NCBI GenBank assembly: GCA_037951165.1
Contig: JBBDHG010000436.1
Span: 124,001 to 188,000 of the forward strand
From: Lophius americanus
Taxonomy: Eukaryota; Chordata; Actinopteri; Lophiiformes; Lophiidae
Direction: 5' to 3'
Length of the DNA stretch: 64,000 nt
Part shown: positions 1 through 11,349 of the stretch, in pieces
Layout: every line of letters starts with the position of its first letter
How positions within the stretch are numbered: the first letter of the stretch is position 1
The notes under the pieces: model-generated
Told to the model about the DNA's origin: nothing
Seen by the model: the letters and a program-made list of their open reading frames with translations, nothing else
Database searches by the model: none
Position numbers and translations under genes: made by a program

Positions 1-79
1 ATTAATATTATTTTACACTTTCACTGACTTATTAATACTTTAAACTAACATCAGTCCTGATCATAACTAAATATTATAT
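1..79 (+). repeat. Reference satellite monomer (phase used here)
   Basis: This is the first complete monomer, used here to number positions. Landmarks are ATTAAT at 1-6, the ACAC indel site at 15-18, CACTGAC at 22-28, a second ATTAAT at 31-36, TTTAAA at 39-44, a 12-bp dyad at 50-61, TGATCA at 58-63, and an A+T block from 68 into the next monomer. Recurrent variable sites are 15-18 (ACAC or AC), 23 (A or rare G, giving TCGCTGAC), 29 (T or rare G, giving GACGTATT), 37 (A or G, giving TGCTTT), 55 (T or A, near evenly mixed by eye) and 62-70 (CATAACTAAA, CATCATTAAAA, CATCATTAAA or CATGACTAAA). The phase is arbitrary, because no array edge is present to define a natural start. Confidence 0.95.
50..61. 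other. 12-bp dyad ATCAG-WC-CTGAT, once per monomer
   Basis: ATCAG and CTGAT are exact reverse complements separated by two bases, and the dyad recurs in nearly every monomer. The most polymorphic base of the satellite, T or A at monomer position 55, is the first of the two spacer bases, so both alleles keep the arms intact. The right arm overlaps the palindrome TGATCA. A dyad can be a dimeric protein site or a small hairpin stem; no particular binding protein can be named from it. Confidence 0.85.
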
Positions 80-88
80 ATTAATATT
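70..88. other. A+T dyad AATATTA-N5-TAATATT across monomer junction
   Basis: Seven-base inverted arms flank a TATAT spacer and together span the junction between consecutive monomers, as numbered here. The region also contains the 10-bp palindrome ATATTAATAT. It is the least stable part of the duplex, with no G or C for about 27 bases. Rare variants disturb it: GAATTAAT at 38,331, 44,855, 46,677 and 48,262, a one-base deletion giving TTATAATTAAT at 3,144, 4,409 and 6,772, and ATTAAAATTATT at 38.65, 45.17, 47.07, 48.58 and 53.79 kb. Cruciform or unpairing potential is an inference from composition and symmetry. Confidence 0.8.
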
Positions 89-156
89 ATTTTACTTTCA
101 CTTTCTTATTAATACTTTAAACTAACATCAGACCTGATCATAACTAAATATTATAT
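80..156 (+). repeat. Variant monomer with CACTTTC in place of CACTGAC
   Basis: The second monomer is a 77-bp short form (AC for ACAC) and carries CACTTTC where nearly all others have CACTGAC. I found this change nowhere else, so it is either a private mutation or a local sequence error near the window start. The next few monomers also carry local variants: GATTTATT for GACTTATT near 180, and GAGTTATT near 263 and 342. Confidence 0.7.
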
Positions 157-473
157 ATTAATATTATTTTACACTTTCACTGATTTATTAATACTTTAAA
201 CTAACATCAGTCCTGATCATCATTAAAATATTATATATTAATATTATTTTACACTTTCACTGAGTTATTAATACTTTAAACTAACATCAGTCCTGATCAT
301 AACTAAATATTATATATTAATATTATTTTACACTTTCACTGAGTTATTAATACTTTAAACTAACATCAGACCTGATCATAACTAAATATTATATATTAAT
401 ATTATTTTAAACTTTCACTGACTTATTAATACTTTAAACTAACATCAGACCTGATCATAACTAAATATTATAT

Positions 474-1734
474 ATTAATATTATTTTACACTTTCACTGA
501 CTTATTAATACTTTAAACTAACATCAGTCCTGATCATAACTAAATATTATATATTAATATTATTTTACACTTTCACTGACTTATTAATACTTTAAACTAA
601 CATCAGACCTGATCATAACTAAATATTATATATTAATATTATTTTACACTTTCACTGACTTATTAATACTTTAAAGTAACATCAGACCTGATCATAACTA
701 AATATTATATATTAATATTATTTTACACTTTCACTGACTTATTAATACTTTAAAGTAACATCAGACCTGATCATAACTAAATATTATATATTAATATTAT
801 TTTACTTTCACTGACTTATTAATACTTTAAACTAACATCAGACCTGATCATAACTAAATATTATATATTAATATTATTTTATACTTTCAATGACTTATTA
901 ATATTTTAAACTAACATCAGACCTGATCATAACTAAATATTATATATTAATATTATTTTACACTTTCACTGACTTATTAATACTTTAAACTAACATCAGA
1001 CCTGATCATAACTAAATATTATATATTAATATTATTTTACACTTTTACTGACTTATTAATACTTTAAACTAACATCAGACCTGATCATAACTAAATATTA
1101 TATATTAATATTATTTTACACTTTAACTGACTTATTAATACTTTAAACTAACATCAGACCTGATCATCATTAAAATATTATATATTAATATTATTTTACA
1201 CTTTCACTGACTTATTAATACTTTAAACTAACATCAGACCTGATCATAACTAAATATTATATATTAATATTATTTTACACTTTCACTGACTTATTAATAC
1301 TTTAAAATAACATCAGTCCTGATCATAACTAAATATTATATATTAATATTATTTTACACTTTCACTGACTTATTAATACTTTAAACTAACATCAGACCTG
1401 ATCATAACTAAATATTATATATTAATATTATTTTACTTTTACTGACTTATTAATACTTTAAACCAACATCAGTCCTGATCATAACTAAATATTATATATT
1501 AATATTATTTTACACTTTCACTGACTTATTAATACTTTAAACTAACATCAGACCTGATCATAACTAAATATTATATATTAATATTATTTTACACTTTCAC
1601 TGACTTATTAATACTTTAAACTAACATCAGACCAGATCATGACTAAATATTATATATTAATATTATTTTACACTTTCACTGACTTATTAATACTTTAAAC
1701 TAACATCAGACCTGATCATAACTAAATATTATAT
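474..1734 (+). repeat. Higher-order block I, copy 1 (~1.26 kb)
   Basis: About 16 monomers whose order of variants recurs in the block beginning near 1,814. Markers in order are two adjacent monomers with TTTAAAGTAAC (671 and 750), a short monomer, one with TATACTTTC plus ATATTTTAAAC (881-907), one with TTTTACTG, one with CTTTAACTGA followed by CATCATT (1,121), and a short TTTTACTG monomer near 1,421. Compared with copy 2, it has one more GTAAC monomer and lacks two short monomers. Confidence 0.8.
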
Positions 1735-1813
1735 ATTAATATTATTTTACACTTTCACTGACTTATTAATACTTTAAACTAACATCAGACCTGATCATAA
1801 CTAAATATTATAT

Positions 1814-3149
1814 ATTAATATTATTTTACACTTTCACTGACTTATTAATACTTTAAACTAACATCAGTCCTGATCATAACTAAATATTATATATTAATAT
1901 TATTTTACACTTTCACTGACTTATTAATACTTTAAACTAACATCAGACCTGATCATAACTAAATATTATATATTAATATTATTTTACACTTTCACTGACT
2001 TATTAATACTTTAAAGTAACATCAGACCTGATCATAACTAAATATTATATATTAATATTATTTTACTTTCACTGACTTATTAATACTTTAAACTAACATC
2101 AGACCTGATCATAACTAAATATTATATATTAATATTATTTTATACTTTCACTGACTTATTAATATTTTAAACTAACATCAGACCTGATCATAACTAAATA
2201 TTATATATTAATATTATTTTACTTTCACTGACTTATTAATACTTTAAACTAACATCAGACCTGATCATAACTAAATATTATATATTAATATTATTTTACA
2301 CTTTCACTGACTTATTAATACTTTAAACTAACATCAGACCTGATCATAACTAAATATTATATATTAATATTATTTTACACTTTTACTGACTTATTAATAC
2401 TTTAAACTAACATCAGACCTGATCATAACTAAATATTATATATTAATATTATTTTACACTTTAACTGACTTATTAATACTTTAAACTAACATCAGACCTG
2501 ATCATCATTAAAATATTATATATTAATATTATTTTACACTTTCACTGACTTATTAATACTTTAAACTAACATCAGACCTGATCATAACTAAATATTATAT
2601 ATTAATATTATTTTACACTTTCACTGACTTATTAATACTTTAAACTAACATCAGTCCTGATCATAACTAAATATTATATATTAATATTATTTTACACTTT
2701 CACTGACTTATTAATACTTTAAACTAACATCAGACCTGATCATAACTAAATATTATATATTAATATTATTTTACTTTCACTGACTTATTAATACTTTAAA
2801 CTAACATCAGACCTGATCATAACTAAATATTATATATTAATATTATTTTACTTTTACTGACTTATTAATACTTTAAACTAACATCAGTCCTGATCATGAC
2901 TAAATATTATATATTAATATTATTTTACACTTTCACTGACTTATTAATACTTTAAACTAACATCAGACCTGATCATAACTAAATATTATATATTAATATT
3001 ATTTTACACTTTCACTGACTTATTAATACTTTAAACTAACATCAGACCTGATCATGACTAAATATTATATATTAATATTATTTTACACTTTCACTGACTT
3101 ATTAATACTTTAAACTAACATCAGACCTGATCATAACTAAATATTATAA
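1814..3149 (+). repeat. Higher-order block I, copy 2 (~1.34 kb)
   Basis: This repeats the variant order of 474-1734. The offset is about 1,340 at the left edge. It falls to 1,261 after one GTAAC monomer is missing (marker at 2,011), rises to 1,338 after an extra 77-bp monomer near 2,207 (CTTTAACTGA at 2,459), and to about 1,415 after another 77-bp monomer near 2,759. Each step is one whole monomer, as expected from exchange between misaligned but in-phase copies. Confidence 0.8.
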
Positions 3150-3420
3150 TTAATATTATTTTACACTTTAACTGACTTATTAATATTTTAAACTAACATC
3201 AGTCCTGATCATAACTAAATATTATATATTAATATTATTTTACACATTCACTGACTTATTAATACTTTAAACTAACATCAGACCTGATCATCATTAAAAT
3301 ATTATATATTAATATTATTTTACACTTTTACTGACTTATTAATACTTTAAACTAACATCAGACCTGATCATCATTAAAATATTATATATTAATATTATTT
3401 TAAACTTTCACTGACTTATT
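3144..3420 (+). repeat. Monomer group with TTATAATTAAT and ACACATTCAC
   Basis: A monomer with the one-base deletion TTATAATTAAT (3,144), CTTTAACTGA and ATATTTTAAAC is followed by one with ACACATTCAC (3,242). The same pair recurs 1,265 bases further on (4,409 and 4,507) and again 2,363 bases beyond that (6,772 and about 6,870). In the later two copies the second monomer also has GACGTATT, which this one lacks. That suggests this is the version before that change, or one corrected back by conversion. Confidence 0.7.
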
Positions 3421-3559
3421 AATACTTTAAACTAACAGCAGACCTGATCATAACTAAATATTATATATTAATATTATTTTACACTTTCACTGACTTATTA
3501 ATACTTTAAACTAACATCAGTCCTGATCATAACTAAATATTATATATTAATATTATTTT

Positions 3560-5590
3560 ACACTTTCACTGACTTATTAATACTTTAAACTAACATCAGA
3601 CCTGATCATAACTAAATATTATATATTAATATTATTTTACACTTTCACTGACTTATTAATACTTTAAACTAACATCAGACCTGATCATAACTAAATATTA
3701 TATATTAATATTATTTTACACTTTTACTGACTTATTAATACTTTAAACTAACATCAGACCTGATCATCATTAAAATATTATATATTAATATTATTTTACA
3801 CTTTCACTGACTTATTAATACTTTAAACTAACATCAGACCTGATCATAACTAAATATTATATATTAATATTATTTTACACTTTCACTGACTTATTAATAC
3901 TTTAAACTAACATCAGTCCTGATCATAACTAAATATTATATATTAATATTATTTTACACTTTCACTGACTTATTAATACTTTAAACTAACATCAGACCTG
4001 ATCATAACTAAATATTATATATTAATATTGTTTTACTTTCACTGACTTATTAATACTTTAAACTAACATCAGACCTGATCATCATTAAAATATTATATAT
4101 TAATATTATTTTATATTTTCACTGACTTATTAATACTTTAAACTAACATCAGTCCTGATCATAACTAAATATTATATATTAATATTATTTTACACTTTCA
4201 CTGACTTATTAATACTTTAAACTAGTATCAGACCTCATCATAACTAAATATTATATATTAATATTATTTAACACTTTCACTGACTTATTAATACTTTAAA
4301 CTAACATCAGTCCTGATCATCATTAAAATATTATAATTAATATTATTTTACACTTTCACTGACTTATTAATACTTTAAACTAACATCAGACCTGATCATA
4401 ACTAAATATTATAATTAATATTATTTTACACTTTAACTGACTTATTAATATTTTAAACTAACATCAGTCCTGATCATAACTAAATATTATATATTAATAT
4501 TATTTTACACATTCACTGACGTATTAATACTTTAAACTAACATCAGACCTGATCATAACTAAATATTATATATTAATATTATTTTACACTTTCACTGACT
4601 TATTAATACTTTAAACTAACATCAGACCTGATCATAACTAAATATTATATATTAATATTATTTTACACTTTCACTGACTTATTAATACTTTAAACTAACA
4701 TCAGAGCTGATCATCATTAAAATATTATATATTAATATTTTTTTACTTTCAGAGACTTATTAATACTTTAAACTAACATCAGAGCTGATCATCATTAAAA
4801 TATTATATATTAATATTATTTTACTTTCACTGACATATTAATGCTTTAAACTAACATCAGTCCTGAACATAACTAAATATTATACATTTATATTATTTTA
4901 CACTTTCACTGACTTATTAATACTTTAAACTAACATCAGACCTGATCATAACTAAATATTATATATTAATATTATTTTATACTTTCACTGACTTATTAAT
5001 ACTTTAAACTAACATCAGACCTGATCATAACTAAATATTATATATTAATATTATTTTACACTTTCACTGACTTATAAATACTTTAAACTAACATCAGACC
5101 TGATCATTATTAAAATATTATATATTAATATTATTTTACACTTTCACTGACTTATTAATACTTTAAACTAACATCAGTCCTGATCATAACTAAATATTAT
5201 ATATTAATATTATTTTACTTTCACTGACTTATTAATACTTTAAACTAACATCAGACCTGATCATAACTAAATATTATATATTAATATTATTTTACACTTT
5301 CACTGACTTATTGATACTTTAAACTAACATCAGACCTGATCATAACTAAATATTATATATTAATATTATTTTACACTTTCACTGACTTATTAATACTTTA
5401 AACTAACATCAGACCTGATCATTATTAAAATATTATATATTAATATTATTTTACACTTTCATTGACTTATTAATACTTTAAACTAACATCAGTCCTGATC
5501 ATAACTAAATATTATATATAAATATTATTTATACTTTCACTGACTTATTAATACTTTAAACTAACATCAGACCTGATCAAAACTAAATAT
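3560..5590 (+). repeat. Higher-order block II, copy 1 (~2.03 kb)
   Basis: The variant order here recurs at 5,850-7,950. Markers are CTTTTACTGA at 3,721, ATTGTTTTAC at 4,028, ACTAGTATCA at 4,221, TTATAATTAAT at 4,409, GACGTATT near 4,517, CAGAGCTGATC near 4,700, TCAGAGAC at 4,749, ATACATTTATATT near 4,882, and ATATAAATATTATTTATAC ending near 5,533. The TCAGAGAC monomer comes before the TGCTTT monomer (4,841), the reverse of copy 2. Confidence 0.8.
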
Positions 5591-5849
5591 TATATATTAA
5601 TATTATTTTACACTTTCACTGACTTATTAATACTTTAAACTAACATCAGACCTGATCATCATTAAAATATTATATATTAATATTATTTTACTTTCACTGA
5701 CTTATTAATACTTTAAACTAACATCAGACCTGATCATAACTAAATATTATATATTAATATTATTTTACACTTTCACTGACTTATTAATACTTTAAACTAA
5801 CATCAGACCTGATCATAACTAAATATTATATATTAATATTATTTTACAC

Positions 5850-7950
5850 TTTCACTGACTTATTAATACTTTAAACTAACATCAGACCTGATCATAACTA
5901 AATATTATATATTAATATTATTTTACACTTTCACTGACTTATTAATACTTTAAACTAACATCAGACCTGATCATAACTAAATATTATATATTAATATTAT
6001 TTTACACTTTTACTGACTTATTAATACTTTAAACTAACATCAGACCTGATCATCATTAAAATATTATATATTAATATTATTTTACACTTTCACTGACTTA
6101 TTAATACTTTAAACTAACATCAGACCTGATCATAACTAAATATTATATATTAATATTATTTTACACTTTCACTGACTTATTAATACTTTAAACTAACATC
6201 AGTCCTGATCATAACTAAATATTATATATTAATATTATTTTACACTTTCACTGACTTATTAATACTTTAAACTAACATCAGACCTGATCATAACTAAATA
6301 TTATATATTAATATTATTTTACTTTCACTGACTTATTAATACTTTAAACTAACATCAGACCTGATCATAACTAAATATTATATATTAATATTGTTTTACT
6401 TTCACTGACTTATTAATACTTTAAACTAACATCAGACCTGATCATCATTAAAATATTATATATTAATATTATTTTATATTTTCACTGACTTATTAATACT
6501 TTAAACTAACATCAGTCCTGATCATAACTAAATATTATATATTAATATTATTTTACACTTTCACTGACTTATTAATACTTTAAACTAGTATCAGACCTGA
6601 TCATAACTAAATATTATATATTAATATTATTTAACACTTTCACTGACTTATTAATACTTTAAACTAACATCAGTCCTGATCATCATTAAAATATTATAAT
6701 TAATATTATTTTACACTTTCACTGACTTATTAATACTTTAAACTAACATCAGACCTGATCATAACTAAATATTATAATTAATATTATTTTACACTTTAAC
6801 TGACTTATTAATATTTTAAACTAACATCAGTCCTGATCATAACTAAATATTATATATTAATATTATTTTACACATTCACTGACGTATTAATACTTTAAAC
6901 TAACATCAGACCTGATCATAACTAAATATTATATATTAATATTATTTTACACTTTCACTGACTTATTAATACTTTAAACTAACATCAGACCTGATAGTAA
7001 CTAAATATTATATATTAATATTATTTTACACTTTCACTGACTTATTAATACTTTAAACTAACATCAGAGCTGATCATCATTAAAATATTATATATTACTA
7101 TTATTTTACTTTCACTGACTTATTAATGCTTTAAACTAACATCAGTCCTGATCATAACTAAATATTATATATTAATATTATTTTACTTTCAGAGACTTAT
7201 TAATACTTTAAACTAACATCAGAGCTGATCATAACTAAATATTATACATTTATATTATTTTACACTTTCACTGACTTAATACTTTAAACTAACATCAGAC
7301 CTGATCATAACTAAATATTATATATTAATATTATTTTATACTTTCACTGACTTATTAATACTTTAAACTAACATCAGTCCTGATCATCATTAAAATATTA
7401 TATATTAATATTATTTTATACTTTCACTGACTTATTAATACTTTAAACTAACATCAGACCTGATCATCATTAAATATTATATATTAATATTATTTTACTT
7501 TCACTGACTTATTAATACTTTAAACTAACATCAGTCCTGATCATAACTAAATATTATATATTAATATTATTTTACACTTTCACTGACTTATTAATACTTT
7601 AAACTAACATCAGACCTGATCATTATTAAAATATTATATATTAATATTATTTTACACTTTCATTGACTTATTAATACTTTAAACTAACATCAGACCTGGT
7701 CATAACTAAATATTATATATTAATATTATTTTACACTTTCACTGACTTATTAATACTTTAAACTAACATCAGACCTGATCATTATTAAAATATTATATAT
7801 TAATATTATTTTACACTTTCATTGACTTATTAATACTTTAAACTAACATCAGTCCTGATCATAACTAAATATTATATATAAATATTATTTATACTTTCAC
7901 TGACTTATTAATACTTTAAACTAACATCAGACCTGATCATAACTAAATAT
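5850..7950 (+). repeat. Higher-order block II, copy 2 (~2.1 kb)
   Basis: Markers match copy 1 at offset 2,286 on the left (CTTTTACTGA at 6,007) and 2,363 after one extra 77-bp monomer near 6,300 (ATTGTTTTAC at 6,391, ACTAGTATCA at 6,584, TTATAATTAAT at 6,772). The offset is 2,360 at the right edge (ATACTTTCAC at 7,891 against 5,531). Private changes are GATAGTAACT near 6,994 and a 3-base deletion giving GACTTAATAC near 7,273. Two monomers are in swapped order relative to copy 1: TGCTTT (7,126) precedes TCAGAGAC (7,189). Confidence 0.8.
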
Positions 7951-9400
7951 TATATATTAATATTATTTTACACTTTCACTGACTTATTAATACTTTAAAC
8001 TAACATCAGTCCTGATCATAACTAAATATTATATATTAATATTATTTTACACTTTCACTGACTTATTAATACTTTAAACTAACATCAGTCCTGATCATAA
8101 CTAAATATTATATATTAATATTATTTTACACTTTCACTGACTTATTAATACTTTAAACTAACATCAGTCCTGATCATAACTAAATATTATATATTAATAT
8201 TATTTTACACTTTCACTGACTTATTAATACTTTAAACTAACATCAGTCCTGATCATCATTAAATATTATATATTAATATTATTTTACACTTTCACTGACT
8301 TATTAATACTTTAAACTAACATCAGTCCTGATCATAACTAAATATTATATATTAATATTATTTTACACTTTCACTGACTTATTAATGCTTTAAACTAACA
8401 ACAGACCTGATCATAACTAAATATTATATATTAATATTATTTTACTTTCAGAGACTTATTAATACTTTAAACTAACATCAGACCTGATCATAACTAAATA
8501 TTATATATTAATATTATTTTACACTTTCACTGACTTATTAATACTTTAAACTAACATCAGTCCTGATCATAACTAAATATTATATATTAATATTATTTTA
8601 CACTGTCACTGACTTATTAATACTTTAAACTAACATCAGACCTGATCATAACTAAATATTATATATTACTATTATTTTACACGTACACTGACTTATTAAT
8701 GCTTTAAACTAACATCAGTCCTGATCATCATTTAAATATTATATATTAATATTATTTTACACTTTCACTGACTTATTAATACTTTAAACTAACATCAGAC
8801 CTGATCATAACTAAATATTATATATTACTATTATTTTACACGTACACTGACTTATTAATACTTTAAACTAACATCAGACCTGATAATCATTAAAATATTA
8901 TATATTAATATTATTTTATACTTTCAATATTATTTTACACTTTCACTGACTTATTAATACTTTAAACTAACATCAGACCTGATCATAACTAAATATTATA
9001 TATTAATATTATTTTACACTTTCACTGACTTATTAATACTTTAAACTAACATCAGTCCTGATCATAACTAAATATTATATATTAATATTATTTTACTTTT
9101 TCACTGACTTATTAATACTTTAAACTAACATCAGACCTGATCATAACTAAATATTATATATTAATATTATTTTATACTTTCACTGACTAATTAATACTTT
9201 AAACTAACATCAGACCTGATCATCATTAAAATATTATATATTAATATTATTTTACACTTTTACTAACTTATTAATACTTTAAACTAACATCAGACCTGAT
9301 CATAACTAAATATTATATATTAATATTATTTTACACTTTCACTGACTTATTAATACTTTAAACTAACATCAGACCTGATCATAACTAAATATTATATATT
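7877..9400 (+). repeat. Higher-order block III-a, copy 1
   Basis: This begins with the TATATAAATATT/ATTTATAC monomer (7,891). It continues through several L-form monomers to a TGCTTT monomer with AACAACAG (8,397), TCAGAGAC (8,448), CACTGTCAC, two ACGTACAC monomers (8,681 and about 8,841), the 19-bp micro-duplication (8,908) and a GACTAATT monomer (9,185). The same series recurs from about 9,476, expanded by four monomers. Confidence 0.8.
8908..8945 (+). repeat. 19-bp micro-duplication inside a monomer, instance 1
   Basis: The segment ATATTATTTTATACTTTCA is followed at once by its near copy, which has CAC in place of TAC, giving a monomer about 19 bases longer than normal. The same junction occurs eight times, at 8,908, 10,824, 12,107, 15,446, 16,727, 18,089, 20,244 and 21,685, and nowhere outside 8.9-21.8 kb. 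Identical junctions imply one origin followed by spread with larger blocks. Here it follows an ACGTACAC monomer whose right end has GATAATCATT. Confidence 0.9.
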
Positions 9401-9475
9401 AATATTATTTTATACTTTCACTGACTTATTAATACTTTAAACTAACATCAGTCCTGATCATAACTAAATATTATA

Positions 9476-11320
9476 TATAAATATTATTTATACTTTCACT
9501 GACTTATTAATACTTTAAACTAACATCAGACCTGATCATAACTAAATATTATATATTAATATTATTTTACACTTTCACTGACTTATTAATACTTTAAACT
9601 AACATCAGTCCTGATCATAACTAAATATTATATATTAATATTATTTTACACTTTCACTGACTTATTAATACTTTAAACTAACATCAGTCCTGATCATAAC
9701 TAAATATTATATATTAATATTATTTTACACTTTCACTGACTTATTAATACTTTAAACTAACATCAGTCCTGATCATCATTAAATATTATATATTAATATT
9801 ATTTTACACTTTCACTGACTTATTAATACTTTAAACTAACATCAGTCCTGATCATAACTAAATATTATATATTAATATTATTTTACACTTTCACTGACTT
9901 ATTAATACTTTAAACTAACATCAGACCTGATCATAACTAAATATTATATATTAATATTATTTTATACTTTCACTGACTTATTAATACTTTAAACTAACAT
10001 CAGACCTGATCATAACTAAATATTATATATTAATATTATTTTACACTTTCACTGACTTATTAATACTTTAAACTAACATCAGTCCTGATCATAACTAAAT
10101 ATTATATATTAATATTATTTTACACTTTCACTGACTTATTAATACTTTAAACTAACTTCAGTCCTGATCATCATTAAATATTATATATTAATATTATTTT
10201 ACACTTTCACTGACTTATTAATACTTTAAACTAACATCAGTCCTGATCATAACTAAATATTATATATTAATATTATTTTACACTTTCACTGACTTATTAA
10301 TGCTTTAAACTAACAACAGACCTGATCATAACTAAATATTATATATTAATATTATTTTACTTTCAGAGACTTATTAATACTTTAAAAGAAACATCAGTCC
10401 TGATCATCATTAAATATTATATATTAATATTATTTTACACTTTCACTGACTTATTAATACTTTAAACTAACATCAGTCCTGATCATAACTAAATATTATA
10501 TATTAATATTATTTTACACTGTCACTGACTTATTAATACTTTAAACTAACATCAGACCTGATCATAACTAAATATTATATATTACTATTATTTTACACGT
10601 ACACTGACTTATTAATGCTTTAAACTAACATCAGTCCTGATCATCATTTAAATATTATATATTAATATTATTTTACACTTTCACTGACTTATTAATACTT
10701 TAAACTAACATCAGACCTGATCATAACTAAATATTATATATTACTATTATTTTACACGTACACTGACTTATTAATACTTTAAACTAACATCAGACCTGAT
10801 AATCATTAAAATATTATATATTAATATTATTTTATACTTTCAATATTATTTTACACTTTCACTGACTTATTAATACTTTAAACTAACATCAGACCTGATC
10901 ATAACTAAATATTATATATTAATATTATTTTACACTTTCACTGACTTATTAATACTTTAAACTAACATCAGTCCTGATCATAACTAAATATTATATATTA
11001 ATATTATTTTACTTTTTCACTGACTTATTAATACTTTAAACTAACATCAGACCTGATCATAACTAAATATTATATATTAATATTATTTTATACTTTCACT
11101 GACTAATTAATACTTTAAACTAACATCAGACCTGATCATCATTAAAATATTATATATTAATATTATTTTACACTTTTACTAACTTATTAATACTTTAAAC
11201 TAACATCAGACCTGATCATAACTAAATATTATATATTAATATTATTTTACACTTTCACTGACTTATTAATACTTTAAACTAACATCAGTCCTGATCATAA
11301 CTAAATATTATATATTAATA
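9476..11320 (+). repeat. Higher-order block III-a, copy 2 (expanded)
   Basis: Offset from copy 1 is 1,599 at the ATTTATAC marker (9,490). It is 1,915-1,916 from AACAACAG (10,312) onward: ACGT at 10,597, micro-duplication at 10,824, GACTAATT at 11,101. The gain of ~317 bases equals four monomers inserted between about 9.9 and 10.2 kb. A private change is TTTAAAAGAAACATC (10,381), where copy 1 has the normal TTTAAACTAACATC. Confidence 0.8.
10824..10861 (+). repeat. 19-bp micro-duplication, instance 2
   Basis: It lies 1,916 bases after instance 1 and shares the same flanking monomers, including GATAATCATT upstream and GACTAATT about 260 bases downstream. It is therefore a copy by block duplication, not an independent event. 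Confidence 0.9.
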
Positions 11321-11349
11321 TTATTTTACACTTTCACTGACTTATTAAT

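Noticed and set aside
68..90. TATA-box-like TATATAT once per monomer
   Set aside because: It is part of an A+T dyad repeated some 800 times, with no initiator, transcript or gene nearby. Composition alone explains it.
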